NCBI GenBank assembly: GCA_947472885.1
Contig: CANJBX010000002.1
Coordinates: 28,764-92,763 of the forward strand
Length of the DNA stretch: 64,000 nucleotides
Source of the DNA: Hyphomicrobiaceae bacterium
Lineage (GTDB): Bacteria > Pseudomonadota > Alphaproteobacteria > Rhizobiales > Xanthobacteraceae
Direction: 5' to 3'
Shown here: in pieces, positions 25,767-34,040 of the stretch
How positions within the stretch are numbered: the first letter of the stretch is position 1
Layout of the letters: each line of letters opens with the position of its first letter
The notes under the pieces: generated by a model
What the model was told of the DNA's origin: nothing
What the model saw: the letters and a program-made list of their open reading frames with translations, nothing else
Databases searched by the model: none
Program-made: the position numbers and the translations under genes

Positions 25767-26741
25767 ATGGTAAACTGCAGAAGATTTTTCGCGTGGCCAG
25801 TTGCCGCCATCGGCCTCCTGGCCGCTCAGCCCGCGCAGGCGCAGGACTGGCCGACCAAACCCGTGACCTTCATCACACCCGCTGCGGCAGGCAACAGTCC
25901 GGATGTGCTGACGCGCGTCGTCGCCGACCGGCTATCGCAAATCTGGAAACAGCAGATCGTGGTGCTGAACCGCCCCGGCGCCGGCGGGTTGATCGCGGCG
26001 CAGGCCGCCGCCAATGTCGAGAAGGACGGTCATTCGCTTTATATGACCCAGGCCTCGACCTACACCGTTTTGCCGATCGAGCAGGAAGGCAAGATGACGG
26101 TCGATCTTCAAAAGGCGTTTGTTCCGATCGGCACGGTCGGCGAACAGCCGATCGCGGTTGCGGTCAATAAGGATATTCCCGCCAACTCGGTCGCCGAGCT
26201 GATCGCACTCGCCAACAAAACACAGGGCGGCATGCTGTTTGGCGCGACCAATCGCGGCGGCCAGTCGCATCTCACCGGCGAATTGTTTCGCGAAAAATCG
26301 AAAGCCAACATCGCGTTCGTTCACGCCGCCGGCGCCGCGGTGTCGCTCAATGACGTGATCGCCGGCCGCATTCCCATCATGTTTGAGGGGCTTGCCGGTC
26401 TCGCGCCGGGCATTCAGGGCGGCGGCATCCGCGTCCTTGGTATCGCGACCCAGAAGCGTCCGCCGAATCTCCCGGACATGCCGACCATTGATGAAACCGT
26501 GCCGGGCGTGGTCTCGAGCGGCTGGCTCATCCTGATGGCGCCGGCGGGAACGCCCAACAGCATTGTCGACAAGATCAATGCGGATATCCGCAAGGTGATT
26601 GCCGAACCCGACGTCATCGCGCGTTTCGCGCAGCTCGGCACCTATACCCGCGACATGACCCCCGCGCAGACGGAAGCCTTCATGCGCAGCGAGGAGCGGC
26701 TGTGGTGGCCGATCGCGCGACAGATCAGGGCGCAGCCGTAA
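25767..26741 (+). CDS. Bug-family tripartite tricarboxylate transporter substrate receptor
   Basis: Periplasmic solute-binding protein of the TctC/Bug type, 324 residues. A signal peptide covers about 1-28 (cleavage after AQA). Typical Bug segments follow: DWPTKPVTFITPAAAGNSPDV at the first strand, NRPGAGGLIAAQAAA, and IRVLGIATQKRPPNLPDMPT. No TctA/TctB membrane genes are near, as is usual for orphan Bug receptors. It starts a same-strand run with a class II aldolase gene (1 bp gap) and a gamma-glutamyltransferase-like gene (5 bp gap), so the three are probably one operon. AAGGAG precedes the ATG. Confidence 0.93.
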   Translation: MVNCRRFFAWPVAAIGLLAAQPAQAQDWPTKPVTFITPAAAGNSPDVLTRVVADRLSQIWKQQIVVLNRPGAGGLIAAQAAANVEKDGHSLYMTQASTYTVLPIEQEGKMTVDLQKAFVPIGTVGEQPIAVAVNKDIPANSVAELIALANKTQGGMLFGATNRGGQSHLTGELFREKSKANIAFVHAAGAAVSLNDVIAGRIPIMFEGLAGLAPGIQGGGIRVLGIATQKRPPNLPDMPTIDETVPGVVSSGWLILMAPAGTPNSIVDKINADIRKVIAEPDVIARFAQLGTYTRDMTPAQTEAFMRSEERLWWPIARQIRAQP

Positions 26742-26742
26742 C

Positions 26743-27444
26743 ATGAGCCACACTGCGCTACGCGAAAAAATGATCCTGGCCGGCAAGGTGCTGGTCAATG
26801 AAGGGCAGGACGATTTCACGCGCGGACATATTTCCGTGCGCCTGCCCGATAATTCCGGGTTGTTTTACATGAAGGCCCACAGCACCGGCCTCGATGAAAT
26901 CACGCAAGAAAACATTTTGACCATCGATCTCGACGGCAAGGTCGTGGCCGGCACCGCGCGCCGCCACAGCGAGGTCTTCATCCATTCGGAAATCTTTCGC
27001 GCGCGGGCGGATGTTGCCTGCGTTATTCACACCCATCCGCCCTATGCCACTGCGCTGTCCGCAAGCGGCCGCCCGATCCGCGCCTACAGTCAGCCGGGCG
27101 CGTTGTTTCACGATTCGCTCGGCACCTATACCGACAGCATGAAGTTGATCCGCGATCCGGACATGGGCGCGGGCGTCGCGCGCGCCTTGGCCGGTCACCG
27201 CGCCGTTCTTCTCAAGAACCATGGCATTGTCGTCACCGGCGCGACCATGGAGGAAGCCGTCATCGGCACGGTGATGCTCGAAAATGCGGCAATGATTCAG
27301 ATGATAGCCGAAGCCGCCGGCACTCCCGCGCCTGAACTTCCGAAAGACGATATCTTGCAGCTCCAGCGCGAAATCAGCCAACCCGACCAGTTCGCTGTCA
27401 ATTTCGACTATCTGGTGCGGCGCGTGAAACGTCTTGGTATGTAG
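26743..27444 (+). CDS. Class II aldolase/adducin family protein
   Basis: Zinc-dependent aldolase, epimerase or decarboxylase fold of 233 residues, related to fuculose-phosphate aldolase and ribulose-5-phosphate 4-epimerase. Metal ligands are visible in CVIHTHPPYATAL (HTH near residues 93-95) and in AVLLKNHGIVV near 154; the phosphate/carboxylate region KAHSTGLDEIT is near 41-51, without the typical phosphate-binding glycine-rich loop, so the substrate may not be a sugar phosphate (inference). It lies 1 bp after the Bug receptor gene, implying a shared imported substrate. Confidence 0.9.
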   Translation: MSHTALREKMILAGKVLVNEGQDDFTRGHISVRLPDNSGLFYMKAHSTGLDEITQENILTIDLDGKVVAGTARRHSEVFIHSEIFRARADVACVIHTHPPYATALSASGRPIRAYSQPGALFHDSLGTYTDSMKLIRDPDMGAGVARALAGHRAVLLKNHGIVVTGATMEEAVIGTVMLENAAMIQMIAEAAGTPAPELPKDDILQLQREISQPDQFAVNFDYLVRRVKRLGM

Positions 27445-27449
27445 AGAGA

Positions 27450-29045
27450 ATGGACCTCTACACCGCCGGACACAGCCGTGGCGTCACTTCCGCACCGCAT
27501 TACCTCGCCGCCGAAGCCGGCCGTGAAATCCTCGCCGAAGGCGGCAACGCGCTCGAAGCCATGATCGCCATGGCGGCGACCATCGCCGCCGTCTATCCGC
27601 ACATGAACCATGTCGGCGGCGACGGCTTCTGGCTGGTGCGCGAGCCCAATGGCCGCGTGCGGGCCATCATGGCCGCAGGCCCCGCCGGCGCGAAGGCGAC
27701 GCCGGCGTTCTATTGGGACCGCCAGCACGACGAAATCCCGACGCGCGGACCGCTCGCGGCGCTGACCGTGCCCGGCGCCGTCGGCGGCTGGATCGCAGCG
27801 CTCGAAGGCGCGCAGTCGCTCGGCGGCCGTCTGCCGTCCGACATGCTGCTCAACGCCGCGATCCGGCACGCCCACGAAGGCGTCGCGGTGACGCGCAGCC
27901 AGGAGCAACTCTCGAACGAGAAATTCGCCGAACTGAAAGACGCGCCCGGCTTCGCCGCGCAGTTCCTGCCCGGCGGCAAGACGCCCAAGACCGGCGACAT
28001 TCTCAAGCAGTCCGCGCTTGCGGCGACGCTCGACCAGCTTGCCAATGCCGGCCTCGACGATTTCTATCGCGGCGATGTCGGCCTGGAGATTGCCGCCGAC
28101 CTCGAACGCATCGGCAGCCCGGTGACGCGCGCCGACCTCGAAAGCTATTTCGCAAAGATCGCCGACCCGCTCAGCGTGAAGATTTCCACCGGCACGCTCT
28201 ATAACGCGCCGCTGCCGACGCAAGGGCTGGCTTCGCTGATGCTTCTGGCGCTCTACGACCGCCTCGACATCAAGGAGCCGGAAGGCTTCGCACATATTCA
28301 CGGCCTCGTTGAAGCAACCAAACGCGCGTTCCTCGTGCGCGACCGCATCGTCACCGATCCGACCCATGCGTCCGAGACGCCGGCGAACTTCCTCGAGAAG
28401 AAATTTCTCGACGCCGACGTGCGCAATATCGACGCCAGACGCGCCGCGCCGTGGCCGCAGCCCGGAAAGAAGGGCGACACCGTCTGGATGGGCGCGGCGG
28501 ACAAGAACGGCCTCGTCGTTTCCTATATCCAGTCGATCTTCTGGGAATTCGGCTCCGGCTGCGTGCTGCCGAAGACCGGCGTGCTGATGCAGAACCGCGG
28601 TGCGAGTTTCTCGCTCGATCCCAAGGCGCTCAACACGCTGGCGCCCGGCCGCCTGCCGTTCCACACGCTCAATCCCGCGCTGGCCGTGCTGCGCGACGGG
28701 CGCATCATGGCCTATGGCACCATGGGCGGCGAAGGCCAGCCGCAATCGCAGGCCGCGTTCTTCACGCGCCATGTGATGTATGGCCAGCCGATGGACGTGG
28801 CGCTCGACCGGCCGCGCTGGCTCCTCGGCCGCACCTGGGGTTCGTCGCACACCAACCTGCGGATGGAAAACCGTTTCGACGGCGGCGTGATCGACCGCAT
28901 GCTGTCGGCGGGCCACGACATCGACGTGCTGGACGAAGGCTATTCGGACACGATGGGTCATGCCGGGGCCGTGACGTTATATCCTAACGGCGAACTTGAA
29001 GGCGCGCACGATCCGCGTGCCGACGGCGGCGCGGCGGGGGTTTAG
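27450..29045 (+). CDS. Gamma-glutamyltransferase family protein
   Basis: Ntn-hydrolase of the gamma-glutamyltransferase family, 531 residues. The expected autocleavage point is the threonine in KGDTVWMGAADKNG near residue 348, which would give a large and a small subunit. Family blocks seen are ILAEGGNALEAMIA near 26, HVGGDGFWLVRE near 54, and TMGGEGQPQSQAAFF near 428. No signal peptide is visible, unlike periplasmic Ggt, so it is probably a cytoplasmic amidohydrolase-like member of the family. It belongs with the Bug receptor and aldolase genes just upstream. Confidence 0.9.
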   Translation: MDLYTAGHSRGVTSAPHYLAAEAGREILAEGGNALEAMIAMAATIAAVYPHMNHVGGDGFWLVREPNGRVRAIMAAGPAGAKATPAFYWDRQHDEIPTRGPLAALTVPGAVGGWIAALEGAQSLGGRLPSDMLLNAAIRHAHEGVAVTRSQEQLSNEKFAELKDAPGFAAQFLPGGKTPKTGDILKQSALAATLDQLANAGLDDFYRGDVGLEIAADLERIGSPVTRADLESYFAKIADPLSVKISTGTLYNAPLPTQGLASLMLLALYDRLDIKEPEGFAHIHGLVEATKRAFLVRDRIVTDPTHASETPANFLEKKFLDADVRNIDARRAAPWPQPGKKGDTVWMGAADKNGLVVSYIQSIFWEFGSGCVLPKTGVLMQNRGASFSLDPKALNTLAPGRLPFHTLNPALAVLRDGRIMAYGTMGGEGQPQSQAAFFTRHVMYGQPMDVALDRPRWLLGRTWGSSHTNLRMENRFDGGVIDRMLSAGHDIDVLDEGYSDTMGHAGAVTLYPNGELEGAHDPRADGGAAGV

Positions 29046-29090
29046 TGATTTCCTTTATTAGAGCAAGGACCGCGGCATCGGCGGTCTGCC

Positions 29091-29202
29091 CCCTCTCCCC
29101 GTTGGGGAGAGGGTTGGGGTGAGGGGCGCTAAAACTATCGTTGGCCCTTAACCCCTCACCCGACGTGCTTCGCACATCGACCTCTCCCAAAGGGAGAGGT
29201 GA
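29091..29202. repeat. Palindromic intergenic repeat, family B copy 2
   Basis: About 112 bp with the same ends as 5976-6083: CCCTCTCCCCGTTGGGGAGA and GGGTTGGGGTGAGGGG on the left, ACCCCTCACCCG and GACCTCTCCCAAAGGGAGAG on the right. The middle differs. It lies in the 242-bp gap between the gamma-glutamyltransferase-like gene and the DUF1007 gene. Confidence 0.88.
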
Positions 29203-29287
29203 AAAAAGAGAACGCCGCGACGGTGTGCCATGCTGCGTTACCGGCCACACCTTCGTTCCGCCTTACTCCGTGCTATCCTGCACGCGC

Positions 29288-29935
29288 ATGAAGCATCACC
29301 TTGCCGCGATCCTCGCTGTCATATTCGCAAGCCTTACGCCCATCGCGCCGGCCTCGGCGCATCCGCATGTGTGGGTGACGATCCAGACCGACATCCTGTT
29401 CGACAAGGATGGCGCGGCGACCGGCGTGCGTCATAGCTGGAGCTTCGACGACGCCTTCTCGGTCTATGCCACGCAGGGCATTGCGCAGAATATCAAGGGC
29501 ACGTTCACGCGCGAGGAACTCGCCCCGCTCGCGCAGGAAAACGTCACCGCGCTGAAGGAATACAAATATTACACCATGGCGCGCGCGGACGGGAAACGCC
29601 TGCGTGAACCTTTCGCCGACGTCACCGACTACTGGCTCGACTACAAGGACGACATCCTGACGCTGAACTACACTTTGCCGTTCAAGACGCCGGTGAAGGC
29701 AAAGGACCTCGTCGTCGAAATCTACGACCCGGAGTTTTTCACCTATCTGGCGTTTGCGGCAAAAGATCCGGCGAAGCTCACCAATGCGCCGGCGAACTGC
29801 AGCTTCACCGTCAGCAATCCCGGCGAGGGACAGTTCCCGTCGTCGCAACGGCTCGACAAGTCGTTTCAGGCCTCCGAAGCCAACGCCGGCTCCGGTGCAC
29901 GCTATGCCAGCAAGGTGCTGGTGAAATGCAAATGA
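29288..29935 (+). CDS. DUF1007 family periplasmic protein
   Basis: Exported protein of 215 residues from the ATG at 29288. Residues 1-24 are a signal peptide (cleavage expected after ASA), and the mature protein begins HPHVWVTIQTDILFD, the conserved opening of DUF1007, with two histidines and a tryptophan that may bind metal. The gene overlaps the start of a NicO-type nickel/cobalt transporter gene by 10 bp; this pairing is recurrent in proteobacteria and suggests a periplasmic partner of metal efflux or uptake. Confidence 0.9.
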   Translation: MKHHLAAILAVIFASLTPIAPASAHPHVWVTIQTDILFDKDGAATGVRHSWSFDDAFSVYATQGIAQNIKGTFTREELAPLAQENVTALKEYKYYTMARADGKRLREPFADVTDYWLDYKDDILTLNYTLPFKTPVKAKDLVVEIYDPEFFTYLAFAAKDPAKLTNAPANCSFTVSNPGEGQFPSSQRLDKSFQASEANAGSGARYASKVLVKCK

Positions 29936-31053
29936 AGCTGCGTCGCTTGCTGACTTCCTCGACGATTCTGAAAATCGCGATCGTGGGCATGGTGGCACTC
30001 ATCGCGTTCGATGCTGCGTTTGCCCAGAACAATCCATTCAACGCGCCACGCCCGGCCGCAGCCGATCCGCACGATGGCATCGTCGGCTGGATACTGGCGA
30101 AGCAATCCGAATTCTATCGCCAGCTCACCGGCCTCGTGCGCGCCGCCAAGGCCGATGGCAACGCCGCGTGGACGCTGTTCGGCGTGTCGTTCCTCTACGG
30201 CGCGTTTCACGCCGCCGGACCCGGCCACGGCAAGGCGGTGATCTCATCCTATCTCGTTGCCAATAACGAAACCTGGAAGCGCGGCGTCGTGCTGGCGGCG
30301 GTATCGGCGATGTTACAGGCGGTTGTCGCGGTTGCGCTGGTCGCCATCGCGGCGGGTTTTATCGGCGTCACCTCGCGCAGCATGAACGGCGCTATCCGCT
30401 GGATCGAGATTGCAAGCTATGCGCTGATTGCACTGATGGGCCTGCGGCTGACCTTCATCAAGGGCCGTGAATTCATCGCGGCGCTGCGTGCGCAAAATTC
30501 CTCACCCGCCGATGCGGAGCATCACCACCATGGACCCGGTCAGCTTCATCTTCACGAAGATCATCGGCGCGATGCTGGGGGCGATTATCGGCACACTCAC
30601 GGTGCCGCCGCCACCGGAGAAGCCGTCCACCACCACGCAGCGCATGAACACACGCACGGCGAACACTGCGGCCACGCGGGACACGCGCATGGACCCACGC
30701 CGTCGGAACTCTCAGGCCCCGGCGGCTGGAAGCGAGGACTATCTGCGGTCGTCGCGGTAGGCGCACGGCCCTGTTCCGGCGCCATCCTCGTGCTGGTGTT
30801 CTCGCTGGCGCAGGGCATGTTCTGGGCCGGCGTGATCGCGACCTTCGTCATGGGCATCGGCACCGCACTGACCACAGCGGTCATCGCAACCCTGGCCGTG
30901 ACCGCGAGAAATATTGCCGCGCGCCTTGCGGCGCACCGCGAAGGCGGCGGCGCGTTATTGCTGCGCGGCGTTGAAGCCGGCGCGGCGGTTATCGTGCTGG
31001 TGTTCGGTGTGGCGCTACTCGCGGGTTATATCGCGACCGAGCGGATGTTTTGA
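29926..31053 (+). CDS. NicO/RcnA-type nickel-cobalt transporter
   Basis: Inner-membrane metal transporter of 375 residues, probably a nickel/cobalt exporter related to RcnA. Helical segments surround FLYGAFHAAGPGHGKAVISSYL near residue 86 (HAAGPGHGK is the family hallmark) and GARPCSGAILVLVFSLAQGMF near 282. Between them, at about 200-260, a cytoplasmic loop is extremely rich in histidine (HHHHGPGQLHLHEDH and HHHAAHEHTHGEHCGHAGHAHG), a likely metal-gathering segment. Start could be the ATG at 29926 or 29932. It overlaps the DUF1007 gene. Confidence 0.92.
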   Translation: MQMKLRRLLTSSTILKIAIVGMVALIAFDAAFAQNNPFNAPRPAAADPHDGIVGWILAKQSEFYRQLTGLVRAAKADGNAAWTLFGVSFLYGAFHAAGPGHGKAVISSYLVANNETWKRGVVLAAVSAMLQAVVAVALVAIAAGFIGVTSRSMNGAIRWIEIASYALIALMGLRLTFIKGREFIAALRAQNSSPADAEHHHHGPGQLHLHEDHRRDAGGDYRHTHGAAATGEAVHHHAAHEHTHGEHCGHAGHAHGPTPSELSGPGGWKRGLSAVVAVGARPCSGAILVLVFSLAQGMFWAGVIATFVMGIGTALTTAVIATLAVTARNIAARLAAHREGGGALLLRGVEAGAAVIVLVFGVALLAGYIATERMF

Positions 31054-31060
31054 TCCAACG

Positions 31061-32059
31061 TTATTGCGGATCGATCTTCGCGTTGATCATCATCTCACGA
31101 TACCGGACCTTTTCCTCGGCCAGCACTTTCTTCAGCAGTTCCTTCGATCCGGGATACGGGTCGGTGGCGACGTTGGCGAGAAACGTGCGGGTTTCTTCCG
31201 AACGCACCGTCGCGTTGAACCAGCCTTCGAGCTTGGCGATGATATCCGGCGGCGTGCCCGCAGGCGCGTAGACCGAGAAAGTCGCGACAATGTCGAAATC
31301 CTTGATGCCCTGGTCATGCAACGTCGGCAATTCCGGCAGCAGCGGCGAGCGCGTTTTCGACGTGGCGACCAGCAGCTTCACGCGGCCCTGTTTGGCCTGA
31401 CCGACGAGCAACGTCGAGTCGCCATTGATAAGATCGAGCGTGCCGTTGGCGACATCCGGGATGGTGTCGAGCAGCGACTTGTAGGGCACGCGCGTCATGC
31501 TGGTTCCGGCGAGCTTCATCAAGGTCTCGATGCTCATCGTCGCCGTCGTGGTGTTGCCGGCGTAGGTCGCCTTGCCGCCCTTGCCTTTCACGTAGTCGAT
31601 GAACTCGGCATATGTCTTGGCCGGATTCGCGGGCGGGATCGCGAGGATGAACGGCAGGCTGGTGAGCGTCGTGATCGGATCGAAACTCTTGACCGGATCG
31701 TAGGGCACATCCTTGTAGAGATAGGCGTTGCCGGCGAACGCGACATTCGGCGCAATCAGCAGCGTGTAGCCGTCGGGCTTCGATTGCGCAGCGGCGGCAG
31801 CGCCGAAGTTTCCGCCCGCACCCGGACGATTGATAACGACGACGGTCTGGCCGGATTGTTCCTGCAGCTTGCTGGCGAAGTAGCGCGTGATGATGTCCGC
31901 GCCGCCACCGGCGGCAAGGCCGCTGAAAATGCGGATCTGCTGGTTGGGATACGTCGGGTCGGCTTGCGCGGGCACGGCGACGAAGGCCAGCGCGAGCGCC
32001 GCAGAAACGGCTGCCATACGCGGCAAGATTGCGCCAAACGCGAATTTCACGGATTTCAT
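31061..32059 (-). CDS. Bug-family substrate receptor (second copy)
   Basis: Periplasmic solute-binding protein of 332 residues related to TctC. The signal peptide spans about 1-33 (cleavage after AQA). IRIFSGLAAGGGADIITRYFA, NRPGAGGNFGAAAAA and LTSLPFILAIPP are family segments. It is an orphan: its neighbours are the convergent NicO gene and the zinc importer permease, with no TctAB genes. It is not a recent duplicate of the receptor at 25767, as they differ over most of their length. Confidence 0.92.
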   Translation of the reverse strand: MKSVKFAFGAILPRMAAVSAALALAFVAVPAQADPTYPNQQIRIFSGLAAGGGADIITRYFASKLQEQSGQTVVVINRPGAGGNFGAAAAAQSKPDGYTLLIAPNVAFAGNAYLYKDVPYDPVKSFDPITTLTSLPFILAIPPANPAKTYAEFIDYVKGKGGKATYAGNTTTATMSIETLMKLAGTSMTRVPYKSLLDTIPDVANGTLDLINGDSTLLVGQAKQGRVKLLVATSKTRSPLLPELPTLHDQGIKDFDIVATFSVYAPAGTPPDIIAKLEGWFNATVRSEETRTFLANVATDPYPGSKELLKKVLAEEKVRYREMMINAKIDPQ

Positions 32060-32188
32060 CGGGCTTTCCTCAACGGCAATGTTTTTTAAGTTGGAGAAAG
32101 CCTAGAGCATCTTGGCTCGGCATTCGAGGGGGAAGAAGTTGCGGGCGCATGCGGCGAATTTGCATGGCGCAAAGGCATCAGGCTCAAA

Positions 32189-33055
32189 CTACGCCTCGAG
32201 ATGTTTGCCCTGAAACAGCCGCCGCAACACCCCACCGACGCGCCCGAACAGCACCGAGCCGACATAGATCGCGCCTGTCACCAGAATGATCGACGGGCTG
32301 GCGGACGCACCTGAATGGACCGAAATCAGCAATCCCATGTAGCCGGAGAAAATGCCGATCAGGATGGCGAGGACGCAGATCGCGGAAATATCGCGCGCCC
32401 AGAACCGCGCCGCGACCGCGGGCAAGGTCATCAGGCCGACGGCCAGCAACGTGCCGAGCGCCTGAAAACCGGCAACGAGGTTGAGAACCACCAAGGCGAG
32501 GAATACGAGATGCACCGGCCCGCCTGCGCCTGAGACCGAGCGCAGGAATTGCGGATCGACACATTCGAGCACCAGCGGCCGCCAGATCAGCGCCAAAATG
32601 AAGATCGACACGGTCGAGATCGCGGCAATCAGCATCAGCTTGCGGGCATCGAGCCCCAGCACGTCGCCGAACAGCACATGCACGATCTCGGCGTCGCCGC
32701 CACGCGCCGACAGCAGCACCAGTCCGAGCGCGAGTGAAATCAGGAAGAACGCCGCGAGCGAGGCATCCTCTTTCAAGGGCGTGACGCGCGCGACGATGCC
32801 GGCCAGTACCGCAACAATGATGCCGGCGATCAGGCCACCGAATGTCATCGCGAACACATCCGCGCCCCCAACCAGGAACCCGACCGCGACGCCGGGCAGG
32901 ATTGCATGCGCCATGGTATCGCCCATCAGGCTCATGCGGCGCAGCATCAGAAACACGCCGACAGGCCCCGCACCAAGCGAAAGCGAGACGACGGCGATCA
33001 GCGCCGCGCGCGTCGCAACATCGCCGAAAGGAGCCAGGAAGAAGTTGTAAAACAT
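32189..33055 (-). CDS. Zinc-type metal ABC transporter permease (ZnuB-like)
   Basis: Integral membrane subunit of a manganese/zinc-type ABC importer (ABC-3 family). Seven or eight helices are visible in 288 residues; LGAGPVGVFLMLRRMSLMGDTMAHAILPG near the N-terminus is the family signature and LGTLLAVGLMTLPAVAARFWA the coupling region. I start at the ATG at 33055 (MFYNFFLAPFGD), 7 bp beyond the ATPase stop; an ATG at 33073 would overlap that gene. The Zur box ahead of the operon identifies zinc as the likely substrate. No ZnuA gene follows. Confidence 0.9.
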   Translation of the reverse strand: MFYNFFLAPFGDVATRAALIAVVSLSLGAGPVGVFLMLRRMSLMGDTMAHAILPGVAVGFLVGGADVFAMTFGGLIAGIIVAVLAGIVARVTPLKEDASLAAFFLISLALGLVLLSARGGDAEIVHVLFGDVLGLDARKLMLIAAISTVSIFILALIWRPLVLECVDPQFLRSVSGAGGPVHLVFLALVVLNLVAGFQALGTLLAVGLMTLPAVAARFWARDISAICVLAILIGIFSGYMGLLISVHSGASASPSIILVTGAIYVGSVLFGRVGGVLRRLFQGKHLEA

Positions 33056-33062
33056 CAGCGCA

Positions 33063-33806
33063 TCACGCTGCATCGACGCGGCACGCGGCGGCGTCTTCGT
33101 CGAAGGCCTCGCACATGTGGCGCGCCTTCAGGAGATTTTCGGCGGTCAGCACATCGCCCGTTTTTCCCCACGCGACGAGTTCGCGCGCGAGCAACAAGGC
33201 ATCGGGAAATGTCGTGCGGACAAGATCGAGGTCATGCAGCGCCGCGATGATGGTGCGCTGCTCGCCATGCCAGCGCTGCACCAGTGCGACGAGATCGTTG
33301 ATCGTCCTGGTATCGACCGCGTTGAACGGCTCATCGAGCACGATCACACGGGCATCCTGCAGCAGCAGCCGCGCGAACAGCGCGCGCTGCATCTGCCCTG
33401 CCGAGAGCGTACCGATGGCGCGCTCCTCAAAGCCGGTCAGGCCGACGGCTTCGATGGCGTGTTCGATGGTGGCGCGATGTTTCCTGCCGATGCCGCCCAG
33501 CAGGCCCGTGGATCGCCACAGGCCGACGGCGACCATGTCGTAGAGATTGATCGGGAAATCGGCGTTGATATCGGCGGCCTGCGGGAGGTACGCGATGTCG
33601 GCGCGCCTGAGCCCGGAGAATTCCACCGAGCCTGAAAGCGGTTTGATGAGGCCGAGCATGCCCTTGAACAGCGTGGACTTGCCCGCGCCGTTCGGCCCGA
33701 CCACCGCCAGCAGGTCGCCGGCCTTCACCGCACCCGACAGATGATGCACCGCCGGATGGCGTTCATAACCGAGGGTCAGGTCCCGGAACTGCACCAGCGC
33801 AGTCAT
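33063..33806 (-). CDS. Zinc-type metal ABC transporter ATP-binding protein (ZnuC-like)
   Basis: ATPase subunit of the metal importer, 247 residues. Walker A VGPNGAGKSTLFKG is near residues 39-51, the signature IGTLSAGQMQRALFARLL (LSAGQ) near 135, and Walker B VIVLDEPFNAVD near 160. The ATG at 33806 is chosen because the protein then opens TALVQFRDLTLGYERH; the open frame runs to 34013 but that part overlaps the micro-protein gene in another frame. Its ATG shares its A with the stop codon of the micro-protein (TGATG), implying translational coupling. Confidence 0.92.
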   Translation of the reverse strand: MTALVQFRDLTLGYERHPAVHHLSGAVKAGDLLAVVGPNGAGKSTLFKGMLGLIKPLSGSVEFSGLRRADIAYLPQAADINADFPINLYDMVAVGLWRSTGLLGGIGRKHRATIEHAIEAVGLTGFEERAIGTLSAGQMQRALFARLLLQDARVIVLDEPFNAVDTRTINDLVALVQRWHGEQRTIIAALHDLDLVRTTFPDALLLARELVAWGKTGDVLTAENLLKARHMCEAFDEDAAACRVDAA

Positions 33807-33961
33807 CAATGCACCGCCCAGAACACGGCCGACCACAGAAGAACCGCGCAGATTCCGGCCGCCAGCAGCCGCTGCAAGGCGGACGCCCGCAGAATCGACG
33901 GCGACATCCGCGCAGGCGGCGGATGGGCGTGGCCCGGATGATGGTGGTGGTGAACGGTCAT
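33806..33961 (-). CDS. His-rich 51-aa membrane micro-protein at head of zinc operon
   Basis: A 51-codon gene too small for standard calling. The product begins MTVHHHHHPGHAHPPP, seven histidines in the first 13 residues, followed by a basic stretch and one hydrophobic helix at about 32-50 (RLLAAGICAVLLWSAVFWAV). It lies directly after a perfect Zur box and its TGA overlaps the ATG of the ATPase gene by one base, so it is probably translated as the first gene of the operon. The ribosome binding site is weak. A role in zinc capture or as an accessory of the permease is inference; I know no named family. Confidence 0.62.
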   Translation of the reverse strand: MTVHHHHHPGHAHPPPARMSPSILRASALQRLLAAGICAVLLWSAVFWAVH

Positions 33962-33968
33962 CTGGAGA

Positions 33969-33983
33969 TGTTATAATATAACA
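33969..33983 (-). promoter_or_regulatory. Zur box (zinc uptake regulator operator)
   Basis: TGTTATAATATAACA is a perfect inverted repeat of 7 bp arms around one central base and matches the alphaproteobacterial Zur operator pattern. It lies 8 bp ahead of the micro-protein ATG, so Zur-Zn would block transcription of the whole importer operon when zinc is sufficient. No zur gene is in the window. Confidence 0.88.
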
Positions 33984-34040
33984 GGTGCGGGAGTCTACCG
34001 GAGCGGCGAACACTTATATGGGGCGAAGCCAGGTCCGGGT

